Positions 35,468 through 44,180 of a stretch of 64,000 nt of DNA are shown here, in pieces; within the stretch, counting starts at the first letter, position 1, and each line of letters starts with the position of its first letter. The notes below the pieces were generated by a model. That model saw only the letters and a program-made list of their open reading frames with translations, made no database searches and had not been told where the DNA came from. The stretch is from Pseudonocardia sp. N23. Lineage in GTDB: Bacteria; Actinomycetota; Actinomycetes; Mycobacteriales; Pseudonocardiaceae. The stretch spans positions 62,001-126,000 of the forward strand of contig NZ_BEGX01000009.1 in the NCBI RefSeq assembly GCF_002583555.1, given 5' to 3'. The translations under genes and the position numbers were made by a program.

Positions 35468-36169
35468 ATGACCTCGACCACCGCGGCCGACCTCGCCGCA
35501 CACCTCCTCGACCTCGCTATCCTGCTCGCGGCACCCGACCCGCTCGACCGGGCCCGGTCCGAGACCGCGGTGCTGGGCCTGCTCCGCGACCACGTCCCCG
35601 GCGTGGCCTCGGTGAGCGTGACGCGGGGCCCGGCCCACCGCCCCGTCACCGTGGCGAGCAGCGATGCCCTCGCCGCGCGCGCCGACCGCATCCAGTACGA
35701 GAGCGGCGCGGGCCCGTGCCTGCACGCGCTCGCCCACGACGAGATGGTCGTCGTCGACCTGACCGGCGGTTCCGACGACGAGCGCTGGCCCGCGTTCCGC
35801 CGCCGGATGACGGCCGAGGCCGGGATCGGCGGGGTGCGGAGCCACCCGCTGCGCGACGGTTCCCCGGGCAGTCTCAACATCTACCTGGGAGTTCCCGGCC
35901 CGGACCCGGACCTGGTGGCCACTGCCGCCGCAGCGGCCCGTCTCGCGCTGTTCGCCGTCGCGACCCGGGCCCGTGCCGACCAGCTGTCCGACGCGCTCGC
36001 CACGAGCCGCACGATCGGTGCCGCGATCGGGATGCTGATGGCCCGGCACGGGTGGTCCCGGGACGCTGCCTTCACCGCGTTGCGGGAGGCCAGCCAGCAC
36101 ACGAACCGCAAGCTGCGCGACGTCGCCGCGGACGTCGTCGCCGACAGGGTGGACGCCGGTCCCGGCTGA
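35468..36169 (+). CDS. GAF-ANTAR regulator
   Basis: 233 residues, same architecture as the divergent neighbour but only moderately similar to it. GAF: DHVPGVASVSVTRG, YESGAGPCLHALAHDEMVVVDLTG, DERWPAFRRRM. ANTAR: QLSDALATSRTIGAAIGMLMARHGWSRDAAFTALREASQHTNRKLRDVA. Its 250-base shared upstream region should carry both promoters; no ANTAR target hairpin pair was recognised there. Signal unknown. Confidence 0.92.
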   Translation: MTSTTAADLAAHLLDLAILLAAPDPLDRARSETAVLGLLRDHVPGVASVSVTRGPAHRPVTVASSDALAARADRIQYESGAGPCLHALAHDEMVVVDLTGGSDDERWPAFRRRMTAEAGIGGVRSHPLRDGSPGSLNIYLGVPGPDPDLVATAAAAARLALFAVATRARADQLSDALATSRTIGAAIGMLMARHGWSRDAAFTALREASQHTNRKLRDVAADVVADRVDAGPG

Positions 36170-36184
36170 CCGCGGGCGGTGCCG

Positions 36185-36946
36185 TCAGCCGGCGCTGCCC
36201 TTGGTGTTCCAGCCGCCGTCGACGGGGAGGATCTCACCGGTGCAGAAGCTCGCGTCGTCCGACAGCAGGAACGCGGCGGCCGCGGCGATGTCCTGCGCGG
36301 TGCCCAGGCGCGGGATCAGGTGGGCGGAGACGAAGTTCTCCCGCATGCTCTCGGTGATCCCGGCAAGTATCGGGGTGTCGATCGTGCCCGGGCAGATGCA
36401 GTTGACCCGGATGCCGCGCGGGCTGTACTCCATCGCGACCTGCTGGGTCAGGCTGACGACGCCGCCCTTCGCCGCGGAGTAGGCCGCCAGGTTCTCCAGT
36501 CCCTTCAGCGCGGCCATCGACCCGATGTTGACGATCGCCCCGCCGCCGTTGTCCAGCATCCGCGGGATCACTGCCTGCATGCCCAGCCAGACGCCCTTGA
36601 GGTCGGTGTCGATGACCAGGTTCCAGCCGGTCTCGTCCAGGTCGACGACGTTGTCCGGGCCGACGGAGTTGACGACGCCCGCGATGTTGCCCAGCACGTC
36701 GATCGTGCCGAATCCGCCCACGGCCTCGTCGACGAGCCGCTTCCAGTCGCCCGGCTTGCGGACGTCCATCACGACGTGGGTGGCGCGGCCACCGTCGGCG
36801 ACGATCTGCGCGGCGGTGGAGTCGTCCTCCTGGAGGTCGCCCACCACGACGGCGGCGCCCTCGGAGGCGAGCCGCAGTGCGACGCCACGCCCGATCCCCT
36901 GCACCCCGCCGGTGACGACCGCGACCTTGCCCTCGAACCTGTTCAC
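36185..36946 (-). CDS. short-chain dehydrogenase/reductase
   Basis: Classical SDR of 253 residues. NAD(P) site VAVVTGGVQGIGRGVALRLASEG; Asp after strand 2 (VVVGDLQEDD) favours NAD(H). Structural IAGVVNSVG replaces the usual NNAG; catalytic Ser in IVNIGSMAALKG and Tyr-xxx-Lys in YSAAKGG. The C-terminal FCTGEILPVDGGWNT is typical. GTG at 36946 is chosen for AGGAG 5 bases upstream. Divergent from another SDR across about 300 bases, so both may share a regulator. Substrate unknown. Confidence 0.92.
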   Translation of the reverse strand: MNRFEGKVAVVTGGVQGIGRGVALRLASEGAAVVVGDLQEDDSTAAQIVADGGRATHVVMDVRKPGDWKRLVDEAVGGFGTIDVLGNIAGVVNSVGPDNVVDLDETGWNLVIDTDLKGVWLGMQAVIPRMLDNGGGAIVNIGSMAALKGLENLAAYSAAKGGVVSLTQQVAMEYSPRGIRVNCICPGTIDTPILAGITESMRENFVSAHLIPRLGTAQDIAAAAAFLLSDDASFCTGEILPVDGGWNTKGSAG

Positions 36947-37251
36947 GTCCACTCCTGTCCCACGACGATGTGACGACCGGCGGCGAGCCACCCACCTCGT
37001 TGGCAAACGACGGGTTGCTTATCGCCACCGTCAGCGTGGCTGCGATCGTGGAGAGTGTCAACGGTGGCGTGGTCCGACCTGGTATCGGTGAAAACCCGTT
37101 CAGCGGTAGGCAACCACGTGTTCGCCTACATCCATCCGTGCCTGCCGGCCGGTCCGGAGTGATTGACCCCGGCCCGGCCCCCTGCGAGCATCGGCTCAAC
37201 CGACCGGTCGGTCGACAGCGACCGGTCCTCACCAACGGCCAGGAGGACGAC
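36947..37251. promoter_or_regulatory. divergent control region between two SDR genes
   Basis: About 300 bases with no gene. It should contain both promoters. A 12-bp perfect palindrome CCGACCGGTCGG lies at 37200-37211, 41 bases before the plus-strand start, followed by a similar CGACCGGTC, and is a possible operator. No regulator gene is adjacent, so this is only positional evidence. Confidence 0.4.
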
Positions 37252-38037
37252 GTGACACTCGACGGTGAGATCGCGGTGGTGACCGGCGGCGCGAGCGGTA
37301 TCGGCCTCGCGTGTGCCCAGCTGCTCGCCGAACGCGGGGCCCGCGTCGTGCTCACCGACATCAACGAGTCGGCGCTGCAGGAGGCCGTCGGCACCCTCAA
37401 GGGCGCCGACCACGTCACCCTCACCCTCGACGTCACCGACGACGATGCCGTGCGCGCGACCGCGGACCGCGTCGAGCAGGAGGTCGGGGCCGTCTCGATC
37501 GTCGTCACCGCAGCCGGCATCACCCACCTGCCCGTCCCCGCCGAGGAGCTCGCCACCGAGACCTGGGACGAGGTCATGCGCGTCGACGTGCGCGGCACCT
37601 GGTCGGCCGCGGTCGGGTTCGGCCGGGCCATGGTGGCGCGGCGCAGGGGCACCGTCGTCACCATCTCGTCCATCACCGGGCTGCGCTCGACGCCGCTGCA
37701 CTCCTACGGCATCGGTAAGGCCGCGGTCATCCGCATGACCGAGAACCTCGCCGGCGAGTGGGGCCGCGCCGGGGTGCGGGTCAACGGTGTCGCACCCGGT
37801 TACACGCTGACCCCGCTCGTCCGTCGGCTCCTCGAGTCCGGAGAACGCGACGCCTCGGCGATCACCGAGGCCAGCGCCATGGGCCGCATGATCGAACCCG
37901 AGGAGATCGCCAGCGCCGTCGCCTTCCTCGCCGGCCCCGAGTCGTCGGCGATCACCGGCGTGACGATCCCCGTCGACGCGGGCTGGCTCATCTCCCCCAC
38001 CTGGCAGACCTACGGTGGCGTCCGCCCCCACGACTGA
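37252..38037 (+). CDS. short-chain dehydrogenase/reductase
   Basis: Classical SDR of 261 residues. Cofactor site IAVVTGGASGIGLACAQLLAERG with Asp in VVLTDINESAL (NAD preference), Ser in TISSITGLRS and catalytic YGIGKAA. C-terminus SSAITGVTIPVDAGWLISP. GTG start with a full AGGAGG 5 bases upstream. It differs clearly from the divergent SDR, so the two probably act on different intermediates of one pathway; that is inference. Confidence 0.93.
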   Translation: MTLDGEIAVVTGGASGIGLACAQLLAERGARVVLTDINESALQEAVGTLKGADHVTLTLDVTDDDAVRATADRVEQEVGAVSIVVTAAGITHLPVPAEELATETWDEVMRVDVRGTWSAAVGFGRAMVARRRGTVVTISSITGLRSTPLHSYGIGKAAVIRMTENLAGEWGRAGVRVNGVAPGYTLTPLVRRLLESGERDASAITEASAMGRMIEPEEIASAVAFLAGPESSAITGVTIPVDAGWLISPTWQTYGGVRPHD

Positions 38038-38092
38038 CCTCGGTCCCACGATCCGGCGCGCGGAACGACGGAGTCGTCGCCCACGCACCGGC

Positions 38093-40510
38093 TCAGTGCG
38101 CCCTGGCCGGAGTCGCCGCGTCCGGCACCGACGGCGTCGGGTGGTCGCGTTCCAGCGAGGCCCCCTCGACGTCGACGTTCGGCAGGAGCCGGTCGAGCCA
38201 CCTCGGCAGCCACCAGGCGGCGTCGCCTGCCAGGTGCATCAGCGCGGGGATGACGAGCATCCGGACGACGAAGGCGTCGAACAGCACGCCGAAGGCCAGC
38301 CCGAAGCCCATCGGCCGGATCATCGCGAGGTGGGAGAACACGAACCCGCCGAAGACCGAGAACATGATGATCGCGGCGGCGGTGACGACGGCACGGCCTG
38401 CGTGCAGGCCCTCGGTGACGGCACGCCGCGCCGGTGAGCCGTGCACGAACGCCTCGCGCATGCCCGAGACCAGGAACAGCTGGTAGTCCATCGCCAGCCC
38501 GAACAGGACACCGACCAGCAGCGTCGGCAGGAAGTTCAGCACCGGCCCCGGGTCGTGGACGCCGAACACCGGACCGAGCCAGCCCCACTGGTAGATCGCG
38601 ACGACGGCACCCATCGCCGCGAAGTAGGACAGGACGAAACCGGCGGTGGCGGTGACCGGCACCAGGATCGACCGGAACACGACGATCATGACCAGCAACG
38701 ACAGCCCGACGACGACCGCCAGGTAGATCGGCAGGGCCGCGGCCAGTTTGGCGGAGATGTCGATGTTGCCCGACGCCGATCCCGCAACGCCCAGCGGCGT
38801 GTTCGGCGCGGACGGGGTGGTCATCGACCGCAGCTCGTCGACGAGCTGCTCGGTCGCCTCGCTGGTCGGCCCGTCGGTGGACAGCACCTGGAACAACGCG
38901 AACGACCCGTTCGGCGCGACGGCGACCGGGGCGACGGCCGTGACGTGACCGGCGCCGCCGATCTCCTCGGCGATGCGTGCCTGTGCCGCGGTGCGCGCCT
39001 GCTCGTCGAGGTCCGGGGGCAGGTCGGCGACGACGACGAGCGGGCCGTTGGCGCCCGGCCCGAACTTCTCCGCGACCGTCGCGTAGGCCTGGTACTGCGT
39101 GGACTCCCGCGGTTCCGAGGAGCCGTCCGGCAGGCCGAGGCGCATCGACAGCGCGGGGACGGCGATCACCACGAGCAGCGCGATCCCACCGACGGCGCGC
39201 AGTACGGCCGTCGCCGTCGACATCGGGGAGCGTTGTGCGGTCGTCGGGGTGGCAGGCTGCGCCCGGGCCCTGCGCGACAACAGCCGCGGCCCGATCAGCG
39301 AGAGCAGCGCCGGGGTGAGCGTCACCGCGACCAGCACGGCGACGGCGACGCAGACCGCGCCGACGATGCCCATCAGCCCGAGGAACGGGATGCCGGTGAT
39401 GGTGAGCGCCACGAGCGCGATCACGACGGTGAACCCTGCGAACACGACGGCGTTGCCGGACGTGCCGGTGGCCAGCGCGATCGACTCGCGCAGGGGGACT
39501 CCCGCGCGCAGCTGCCTGCGGTGGCGGTTCACGACGAACAGGGCGTAGTCGATACCGACGGCCAACCCCAGCATGAGCCCCAGGATCGGGGTCACCGATG
39601 TCATCTCGACGATCCCGGAGAACGCCATCGCCCCGGCGACGCCGACCCCGACGCCGACGAGCGCGGTGAGGATGGGCAGCCCGGCCGCGACGAGCGTGCC
39701 GAGCATGACCAGCAGCACGATCGCGGCGATCGCCACGCCGACGACCTCCGCCGGGCCGGCGATGCCGTCGATGCTCTGGGTGATCTCGGAGGAGAAGTCG
39801 ACGTCGACGCCCGGGATCGCGGCGTCGCGGACGGCGGCGACGACGGCGTCCTTGGTCTCCGTCGGGATCGCGGTCTGCGACGCCCCGAACGCGACGGTGG
39901 CGACGGCCGCGGAGCCGTCCTGGGAGACCGTGCGGATGCCGGCCGCCAGGGCCGCGAGGGACTGCCCCGCGGTGAGCTGCGCGGCGCCGGCCTGCAGGCC
40001 CGCGCGGGCCTGGTCGAGCTGTTGCTGCTGCGCGGCGAGTGCCGCGGCGGGGGCTCCGGCGGCACGGGCGGCGTCGAGCTGGGCCTGTCCCTGGTCGAGC
40101 TGGGCCGTCGCCCGGTCGAGCTGCGCGCGGCCGCCGGCGAGCTGCTGTTCCTGGGCTGACCTGGTGGCGGCGACCGCGAACGGGTCGACGACCTGGGTGA
40201 CGCCCTCGATCCCGCCGACGCGCTGCAGCGCCGCCGACACCGCGGCGCGTTGCTCCGCGGTGAAGGGCGTTCCGTCCGCGGTGCGCAGGACGACCAGGCC
40301 CGTGCCGCCGCCCGCGCCGGGCAGCTCGGCCTGGAGCCGGTCGGACACCTGTTCGGTCGGGGTGCCGGGGATCGAGGTCGCTCCCGTCAGCGAGACCCCG
40401 GTGACGAGGACGGCGACGACCGCCGCGACCAGCGCGACGGCCCAGGCGGTCACGACCCGCCACGGGCGGCGGGCCGCGAAGTGGCCGAGGCGGTACAGCA
40501 GTTCTGCCAT
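38093..40510 (-). CDS. MMPL/RND-family transporter
   Basis: 805-residue RND-type inner-membrane transporter, proton-driven export of lipids or drugs. Two repeats, each with a periplasmic loop after helix 1 and 6 membrane helices. The signature acidic residues in the helix-4 region are GLAVGIDYALFVVNRHR in the first half and GLAMDYQLFLVSGMRE in the second. The first loop contains an Ala/Gln-rich coiled-coil segment (about residues 113-180). It follows the TetR gene by 27 bases on the same strand and is the likely target of that regulator. Confidence 0.94.
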   Translation of the reverse strand: MAELLYRLGHFAARRPWRVVTAWAVALVAAVVAVLVTGVSLTGATSIPGTPTEQVSDRLQAELPGAGGGTGLVVLRTADGTPFTAEQRAAVSAALQRVGGIEGVTQVVDPFAVAATRSAQEQQLAGGRAQLDRATAQLDQGQAQLDAARAAGAPAAALAAQQQQLDQARAGLQAGAAQLTAGQSLAALAAGIRTVSQDGSAAVATVAFGASQTAIPTETKDAVVAAVRDAAIPGVDVDFSSEITQSIDGIAGPAEVVGVAIAAIVLLVMLGTLVAAGLPILTALVGVGVGVAGAMAFSGIVEMTSVTPILGLMLGLAVGIDYALFVVNRHRRQLRAGVPLRESIALATGTSGNAVVFAGFTVVIALVALTITGIPFLGLMGIVGAVCVAVAVLVAVTLTPALLSLIGPRLLSRRARAQPATPTTAQRSPMSTATAVLRAVGGIALLVVIAVPALSMRLGLPDGSSEPRESTQYQAYATVAEKFGPGANGPLVVVADLPPDLDEQARTAAQARIAEEIGGAGHVTAVAPVAVAPNGSFALFQVLSTDGPTSEATEQLVDELRSMTTPSAPNTPLGVAGSASGNIDISAKLAAALPIYLAVVVGLSLLVMIVVFRSILVPVTATAGFVLSYFAAMGAVVAIYQWGWLGPVFGVHDPGPVLNFLPTLLVGVLFGLAMDYQLFLVSGMREAFVHGSPARRAVTEGLHAGRAVVTAAAIIMFSVFGGFVFSHLAMIRPMGFGLAFGVLFDAFVVRMLVIPALMHLAGDAAWWLPRWLDRLLPNVDVEGASLERDHPTPSVPDAATPARAH

Positions 40511-40537
40511 GACGAGGGAGCTCTCCCGGTACGAGGG

Positions 40538-41173
40538 TCAGGTGGCGAAGCCGGTGCGAAGGGCGGTGGTCAGTCGGTGCAGGAGGCGGTCCCACTCCCG
40601 CCGGGACGCGTCGTCGTCGACGGCGCCGGTGCGGTCCCACCAGTGCCCGTGCAGGACGTGCACGCCGGAGAGCAGGCAGCCGAGGACGAGCTCCGCGTCG
40701 AGCGGGTCGACGTCGGGGTAACGGTCGGCGACGGCACCGAGCAGGTGCCGGCGGCACCGTCCGAACGCGGCCTCGACGATCACCTCGACGCGGGCGTCCT
40801 GCCCGGCGCGGGCGCCGACGACGTGGGTCAGACAGGCCATCGGCCCGACGAGGTCGGTGGCGTGCACGGCGCGGACGACGTCATCGACGACCGCGGCGAG
40901 GCCCGGTTGCCCGGGCGGGGCGGCGGCCGCGGCCTCGACGAACCCGTCGACGAGGACGTCGAGCATCTCGGTGCAGGCGGCGAGCACGATCTCGTCGAGC
41001 GTCGCGAAGTGGTTGAAGACGGTGCGGCGTGAGACCCCGGCCCGCTCGGCGACCGCATCGACGGTCAGCCCGTGGCGGCCTCGCTCACCGGTCAGCGACA
41101 GCGCCGCGTCGATCAGTGCCCGGCGGGTGCGCGCCTTCTGCACGTCACGCACGGTGGGCGTCTCGGTCGTCAC
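40538..41173 (-). CDS. TetR-family transcriptional regulator
   Basis: 211 residues. Helix-turn-helix at about 20-65: ALIDAALSLTGERGRHGLTVDAVAERAGVSRRTVFNHFATLDEIV (usual GVS..T.F.HF pattern). The C-terminal ligand domain is divergent. GTG start, weak ribosome site. A palindrome TGCACTGAGTGCA lies 24 bases upstream and may be its own operator, which would also control the MMPL gene in the same transcript. Confidence 0.92.
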   Translation of the reverse strand: MTTETPTVRDVQKARTRRALIDAALSLTGERGRHGLTVDAVAERAGVSRRTVFNHFATLDEIVLAACTEMLDVLVDGFVEAAAAAPPGQPGLAAVVDDVVRAVHATDLVGPMACLTHVVGARAGQDARVEVIVEAAFGRCRRHLLGAVADRYPDVDPLDAELVLGCLLSGVHVLHGHWWDRTGAVDDDASRREWDRLLHRLTTALRTGFAT

Positions 41174-41196
41174 CCGATCGAGAGTAGGAATCTCGC

Positions 41197-41209
41197 TGCA
41201 CTGAGTGCA
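41197..41209. promoter_or_regulatory. candidate TetR operator
   Basis: TGCACTGAGTGCA, two perfect 6-base arms around a central G, between the TetR start and the convergent 53-residue gene region. Size and position suit autoregulation of the TetR-MMPL operon. No binding data. Confidence 0.5.
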
Positions 41210-41359
41210 ATGAGTCGCGTGCCACTCCGGCGCCGCGCCGTCAGCGGTTGCCGAACGCCCCGCCCACTCCGGACGATCATGGTGTGGGACCAGGGCTCGT
41301 CGGCCTCCGCGACCCTGCCGACGTCACCGCCCCGACCACACAGAGCGATCGCGGCGGCG

Positions 41360-41521
41360 TCAGCAGTGCAGGTACTGCGCGTTCGGCGGGGGCGGCTGGA
41401 CCTGGCAGGCGTCGGGCCGCACGTCCTGCACCAGGATCGCCCACCCGATGCAGGCGAGCAGCACCACGAGACCGAAGACGACGACCGCGCGGCTGGTGCG
41501 GAGCTCACGGTGGCTGCTCAT
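41360..41521 (-). CDS. small single-pass membrane protein coupled to the reductase gene
   Basis: 53 residues, below common gene-finding limits. ATG at 41519-41521 overlaps the TGA of the flavocytochrome gene (ATGA). The protein starts with a short basic head (MSSHRELRTSR), then one membrane helix (AVVVFGLVVLLACIGWAIL), then an outer tail with two Cys (DACQVQPPPPNAQYLHC). Codon use is normal. The tight coupling suggests a subunit or assembly partner of the reductase. No family recognised. Confidence 0.75.
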   Translation of the reverse strand: MSSHRELRTSRAVVVFGLVVLLACIGWAILVQDVRPDACQVQPPPPNAQYLHC

Positions 41522-42882
41522 ACCATCGAGAACCTCTCACTGTGGACGGCGCGCGGCGCGATGCCTGCCGCCTGGGCTGCGGCGCAGGCGGCGTCGGTCA
41601 TGCCGGGCGGGCCGCACACGAAGGCGTGCACCTCGCCGAGGTCGGCGGGGAGGTATCGACGCAGGTGGTCGGGATCGACACGGCCGCGCTCACCCGTCCA
41701 TGTCGCCGCCGGGCGGCTGAGGATCGGCACGACGGTCACGCCCGGGTCGGCGGCGAGCTCGGCGAGCAGGTCCTGCGCGACGAGCGACTCCTCGTCGCGG
41801 GCCGCCTGGAACAGCCACACGGGCCGGTGGTCGCCGCGGTCGCGGCGCGTCAGCAGGATCGAGAGCATCGGGGTGATCCCGACGCCGCCGGCGATCAGCA
41901 CCCACGCCGACGCGTCGACGCGATCGGGGCTGAAGTGCCCCCACGGACCGTCGACGTAGACGTCCGCCCCGGCGCGGACGTCGCCGATGCCGGCGGTGAA
42001 CGGCCCGATGCCCCGGATGACGAACCGCACGCGCTCGGGGTGCTCGGCGCTGGAGGCGTAGGAGAACGGGTGGTAGGTCAGCGCGAACGGTGAGCGGCCG
42101 ACCATGATCCAGGCGAACTGGCCGGGCGCGAACGCGCGGGCCGCCGCCGGCGTCACGGGTTCGAGCTCGAGGCCGTGGCTGCCGCCGCCCTCGGCGGTCA
42201 CCGCGACGACCCGGAACCGGCGCCGGTACCGTCCGATCGGCTTCACGACGCGCACGTACACCCCGACCCAGACGAACGCGGCGGTGTAGGCGATCCAGAG
42301 CACCTGCTCCCAGCGCTGGTCGACGTAGTAGCCGATCATGATCACGTGTGCGAGCGCGGCGCCCGCGACCACGAGCGCGAGGCCGGCGTGCAGCGTCTGC
42401 CAGGCCGGGTAGCTCAGGCGCAGAGTGGTCCGCCAGATCGACGTCGCAACCAGCACGAGCAGGGCGACCACCGACAGCACCGCCAGCTTCGCACGCATCG
42501 GGGCGGAGACGACGTCGAGCAGGCCGAGGAAGCGGCTGTCCCACACGAACAGCACGGTCGGGTGCCCGAGCGCCAGCACCACGATCAGCACCGTGACCTG
42601 CCGATGGAACTGCAACAGCACATCGGCGCCGAACGGTGTCGTCGCCCGCGGCCAGCGGGCGGCCAGCAGGAACTGCAGCCCGAGCAACGACAGGGCCACG
42701 AACCCTGCCGCGACCGACAGGTTGACCCAGAACCCGCGGCCGGGGTCGAGGTCGATCAGGCAGAGCGCGAGCGGGGCGAGGGCGAGGGTGAGGTAGCCGA
42801 GCCGCCACGCCACGACCCGCGCCTGCCTGCCCTCCCACTGGGCCCGTGCGGGCGCCGCGGCCGGGACCACCCGTCGGGTCAC
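41518..42882 (-). CDS. ferric reductase-like transmembrane flavocytochrome (NOX/FRE type)
   Basis: 454 residues. Six or so membrane helices with candidate heme b His in FHRQVTVLIVVLALGHP and TLHAGLALVVAGAALAHVIMIGYY. The cytosolic part is a ferredoxin-NADP reductase module: FAD site TYHPFSYASSAEHPERVRFVIRG, NAD(P) site VLIAGGVGITPMLSILL and C-terminal VCGPPGMTDAACAA ... RAVHSERFSMV. It moves electrons from NAD(P)H across the membrane to metal or oxygen. GTG start. Followed by the coupled 53-residue membrane protein. Confidence 0.9.
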   Translation of the reverse strand: MTRRVVPAAAPARAQWEGRQARVVAWRLGYLTLALAPLALCLIDLDPGRGFWVNLSVAAGFVALSLLGLQFLLAARWPRATTPFGADVLLQFHRQVTVLIVVLALGHPTVLFVWDSRFLGLLDVVSAPMRAKLAVLSVVALLVLVATSIWRTTLRLSYPAWQTLHAGLALVVAGAALAHVIMIGYYVDQRWEQVLWIAYTAAFVWVGVYVRVVKPIGRYRRRFRVVAVTAEGGGSHGLELEPVTPAAARAFAPGQFAWIMVGRSPFALTYHPFSYASSAEHPERVRFVIRGIGPFTAGIGDVRAGADVYVDGPWGHFSPDRVDASAWVLIAGGVGITPMLSILLTRRDRGDHRPVWLFQAARDEESLVAQDLLAELAADPGVTVVPILSRPAATWTGERGRVDPDHLRRYLPADLGEVHAFVCGPPGMTDAACAAAQAAGIAPRAVHSERFSMV

Positions 42883-43119
42883 GGTACGAACCGGTCACAC
42901 GGGCGACGACGACGTTCCACGCGGTGCAGTCCATCAGCCTGCGGTCCGCGGCGACACCGGTGCGCCGTCACACGTCCGGGTGACGCGAGGCTCGCTCCCG
43001 CCCGGCACGCGCTGGGCCTGCGCGTCGACGCGACCGCCGGCCCGTCCCGCCAGGAACCCGGCCCGGCGCAGCGCCGCCGCAGCCGGCGTGGACGGCCGTG
43101 GATCGGGGAACCCGCCCGG

Positions 43120-43602
43120 ATGCACACCTTCTCGACCACCCGGGCGTCGGAGATCGTCGTCGCCGCCGACCGCGACGCCATCTGGGACACCCTCACCGAC
43201 CCCGGCCTGCTCGCCCGCCTGACACCCCTGCTGCGGCGCATCGACGCCGACGGCGACGTGTGGCGCTGGCACATGTCCGGCGTGTCGGTGCTGGGCGTCG
43301 GGATCAGCCCGTCGTTCACCGAGAAGATGGCCTTCGACCCTCGACGCCGGATCGGCTACGCCCACAGCCCGCCGCCCGGCACGGTCGAACGCACCGGCGC
43401 CGACGGCTGGTACTCCCTCGACGACGCACCGGGTGGTACCCGGCTCGGGATCAGCCTGACGTTGCGCGTCGAGCTGCCGCTCGCCCGCGTCACCGCCCCT
43501 GCCGTCGTCGCCGGCATGAACGCCACGCTGCAGCGGACCGGTGACCGGTTCACCGCGAACCTGCTCCGTCACCTCGGGGCCCCGTCGCCGGACCGGACGT
43601 GA
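43120..43602 (+). CDS. SRPBCC-family protein
   Basis: 160-residue helix-grip fold: ASEIVVAADRDAIWDTLTDPGLLARLTPLLRRIDADGDVWRW is the family start, with a polyketide-cyclase/DUF1997-like middle (FTEKMAFDPRRRIGY) and C-terminal helix (VAGMNATLQRTGDRFTANLLRHLG). ATG start with GGGGA upstream. It ends immediately before the BisC-like relic. Ligand unknown. Confidence 0.85.
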   Translation: MHTFSTTRASEIVVAADRDAIWDTLTDPGLLARLTPLLRRIDADGDVWRWHMSGVSVLGVGISPSFTEKMAFDPRRRIGYAHSPPPGTVERTGADGWYSLDDAPGGTRLGISLTLRVELPLARVTAPAVVAGMNATLQRTGDRFTANLLRHLGAPSPDRT

Positions 43603-43617
43603 CACCGACGCCCGCCG

Positions 43618-44118
43618 GCCCGGAACACCCAGGTCGACCCCGGCGGTATCGGCCGCCACACCAACCTGCGCGAGCAGGGACGGGCCCGCGGGCAGGGCGC
43701 GGAGTTCGCATCGATCTCCCCCTGCACTCCGACGTCGACGACGCACTCGGCGCCACCGGCTGCCCGCCCGGCCGGGCATCGACGTCGCGATCATGCTGGT
43801 ACTCGTCCACGAGCAGGTCGCCGCGGGCATGCACGACGCCGACTTCCTGCAGCCGTGCACCGTCGGCCGGGACCGGTTCGACGCCCACCTGCTCGGCCGC
43901 ACCGACGGCGTGCCCAAGACCCCCGGGTGGGCGGCGCGGATCAGCGGGCTGCCCGTACGGGACACGGCAACGCGAACGTCCTGACCCGCCACGTCGGCAC
44001 GTCGGGGCTCGCGCAGGGCCCGAGCACCCACACCTGCCTGGTCCCGATCGAGCCCTACGACGGGGTCCCGCCGCGGGTCACCGCCTTCGACCCGCTCCGC
44101 ACCGCACCCGACGGCTGA
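43618..44118 (+). pseudogene. relic of a BisC/DMSO-reductase-type molybdopterin oxidoreductase
   Basis: Family pieces in correct order but in several frames: NTQVDPGGIGRHTNLREQ and GAEFASISP (frame 1), LHSDVDDALGAT (frame 2), GIDVAIMLVLVHEQVAAGMHD ... RFDAHLLGRTDGVPKTPGWAARISGLP (next frame), then a direct jump to the extreme C-terminus NVLTRHVGTSGLAQGPSTHTCLV ... DG stop. The intact enzyme has about 750 residues; roughly 500 are missing, including most of the cofactor-binding body. Remaining text is near-consensus, so the loss looks recent. Confidence 0.75.
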
Positions 44119-44180
44119 GCTCCCGCCGACCTGTCCGGGCGCGCCCGGTGCCGGCCCGCCGCGGGGGCTACGGTGCCGCG

